DNA of 5,679 nucleotides from contig CALATT010000105.1 of assembly GCA_937891905.1 (NCBI GenBank), positions 1 through 5,679 on the forward strand. The letters are read 5' to 3'. How positions within the stretch are numbered: position 1 is the first letter of the stretch; every line of letters starts with the position of its first letter. Shown here in pieces: positions 4,852 through 5,679 of the stretch. Source of the DNA: an uncultured Bacteroidales bacterium (GTDB lineage: Bacteria; Bacteroidota; Bacteroidia; Bacteroidales; Paludibacteraceae). Under the pieces are notes generated by a model that ran no database searches, was not told where the DNA came from, and was given only the letters and a program-made list of their open reading frames with translations. Made by a program: the position numbers and the translations under genes.

Positions 4852-5679
4852 CGCAGAATTTTCCACTTTTCAAGTTTGAATAGCACTCGTTCAATAAAAT
4901 ATACTAATGGATATAATTTCCACCTCCGCAATCGCTTCATCTGTTCCATTTCAAAAGCATGCGCATCGTAATCTGCGAGCACAGCAGGGGGCATTAGTTC
5001 TGCTAAAACTTGTCGGCGCTCTTGATTGCGCAAAGCGAGATTCGTTTCACTAATTCCACTTGCATCAAAAATAGTTACATCAATATCCACATAAATAGGT
5101 TTTACCTTTCCCAAACCAATAGCTTGCAAGAACCATTTCCAATCACTCACTATCTTCAGCGACTCGTCATATAAGCCATAGGTTTCAAATAAATCGCGAC
5201 GGATATAACAGCAATCATGGTTCATGGTAGAAGTATAATATTGGCGCAAAGAATACTCCACCTCCGTGCTCTTGCCAAGAGTGCGATTATTCGCATAATC
5301 GTATTTCACCATATTCCCATAGAGCAACTCCACCCCATCCCCTTTCATTTGTAATGCAGCCATCATGCGGGCGGTGACATCTGGAGCGGCTAACAAGTCA
5401 CCGCTATTAAGTATTTGCACATACTCGCCTGTCGCCTTACGAATACCACAATTCTTATCTTCACTTCGTTCTGAACGATTAAGGGAATTGATACCCATCT
5501 CGCATCCTTTGTTCTTATCCTCGACAAGCTCGGAACGATTAAGGGAATTGATATCCATCTCGCGTCCTTTGTTCTTATCCTCGACAAGCTCGGAACGATT
5601 AAGGGAATTGATATCCATCTCGCGTCCTTTGTTCTTATCCTCGACAAGCTCGGAACGATTAAGGGAATTGATATCCATC
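4848..5679 (-). CDS. GT2-family glycosyltransferase, 5' end outside window, N-terminal region interrupted by tandem repeats
   Basis: The reading frame is open to the window edge, so the true start is not visible. Counting from the Met at 5676-5678, residues 78-276 resemble the C-terminal two thirds of Bacteroidales GT2 enzymes: GIRKATGEYVQILNSGD (78-94, NSGD in place of DXD), a TSTMNHDCCYIRRDLF block (about 149-164), GLYDESLKIVSDWKWF (167-182) and FDASGIS. Upstream of residue 78 relatives normally have an EPDKGIYDAMN-type stretch preceded by the Rossmann-like front with its DGGSTDGS motif. Here those positions are 20-residue repeats. The gene may be a pseudogene, may restart at a repeat Met, or may be a remodelled enzyme; the sequence upstream would decide. 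It overlaps the next gene by ATGA (4848-4851). Confidence 0.75.
   Translation of the reverse strand, partial: MDINSLNRSELVEDKNKGREMDINSLNRSELVEDKNKGREMDINSLNRSELVEDKNKGCEMGINSLNRSERSEDKNCGIRKATGEYVQILNSGDLLAAPDVTARMMAALQMKGDGVELLYGNMVKYDYANNRTLGKSTEVEYSLRQYYTSTMNHDCCYIRRDLFETYGLYDESLKIVSDWKWFLQAIGLGKVKPIYVDIDVTIFDASGISETNLALRNQERRQVLAELMPPAVLADYDAHAFEMEQMKRLRRWKLYPLVYFIERVLFKLEKWKILR
5452..5679. repeat. 60-base tandem repeat (about 3.8 copies, continuing off the edge), REP-like core
   Basis: A period of exactly 60 bases runs from 5452 to the end. The copies at 5521-5580 and 5581-5640 are identical; the inner copy (5461-5520) differs at 9 positions, 7 of them clustered in 5463-5472. On the minus strand each unit is one 20-codon in-frame block starting MDINSLNRSE. 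The core TCCTCGACAAGCTCGGA resembles the widespread dispersed repeat TTCGACAAGCTCAG. The divergent inner core resembles the companion type CTGAGCGAAGTCGAAG. These family resemblances are from memory. Confidence 0.9.

Noticed and set aside
5452..5679. CRISPR array
   Set aside because: The 60-base units are contiguous and nearly identical along their whole length with no variable spacers; no cas genes are nearby. This is a tandem repeat.

Overview
This 5679-base window holds one leftward cluster: every credible gene lies on the minus strand. It looks like part of a surface-polysaccharide (O-antigen or capsule) locus. A Bacteroidales-type host (Bacteroides/Prevotella/Muribaculaceae-like, uncultured possible) is suggested by the styles of glycosyltransferase, MBOAT and four-helix-bundle protein, AT-rich leaders with little Shine-Dalgarno signal, and a TAnnTTTG-like -7 box. 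This placement is inference.

In transcription order (right to left) the genes are: a GT2 glycosyltransferase cut by the window edge (4848-5679); a second GT2 enzyme (3871-4851); a GT32-like DXD glycosyltransferase (3125-3874); a DltB/AlgI-type MBOAT O-acyltransferase (1478-3010); a small S23/IVP four-helix-bundle protein (1123-1425); and an SGNH-like membrane-anchored partner of the MBOAT (133-1017). The three glycosyltransferases are joined by 4-base ATGA stop/start overlaps, so they are probably translationally coupled. They would add sugars to a lipid-linked glycan. The MBOAT and SGNH-like proteins would then pass acyl groups (probably acetyl) across the membrane onto it. A probable terminator lies at 64-91, followed by a weak candidate promoter for the next leftward gene.

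The unusual part is the repeats. A degenerate family of strict 8-base-period arrays (core DDAGGCGA, grading into TTAATGAG/TTAAGGAG) occurs at six places: directly before the start codons of the MBOAT and SGNH-like genes, directly after the MBOAT stop, twice inside the MBOAT gene, and once inside the second GT2 gene. The arrays inside genes are translated as extra hydrophilic residues. Two four-unit arrays (1022-1053 and 1446-1477) face each other as imperfect inverted repeats around the four-helix-bundle gene. Together with that gene they fill the whole gap between the MBOAT stop and the SGNH start, so the unit resembles an inserted cassette. The four-helix-bundle gene also appears frameshifted near its 3' end, with the typical C-terminus continuing in another frame to 1058.

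At the right edge, 60-base tandem repeats (5452-5679) run in frame into the first GT2 gene where its conserved nucleotide-sugar-binding region should be. Their cores resemble widespread REP-like dispersed repeats. They have probably damaged or remodelled that enzyme.
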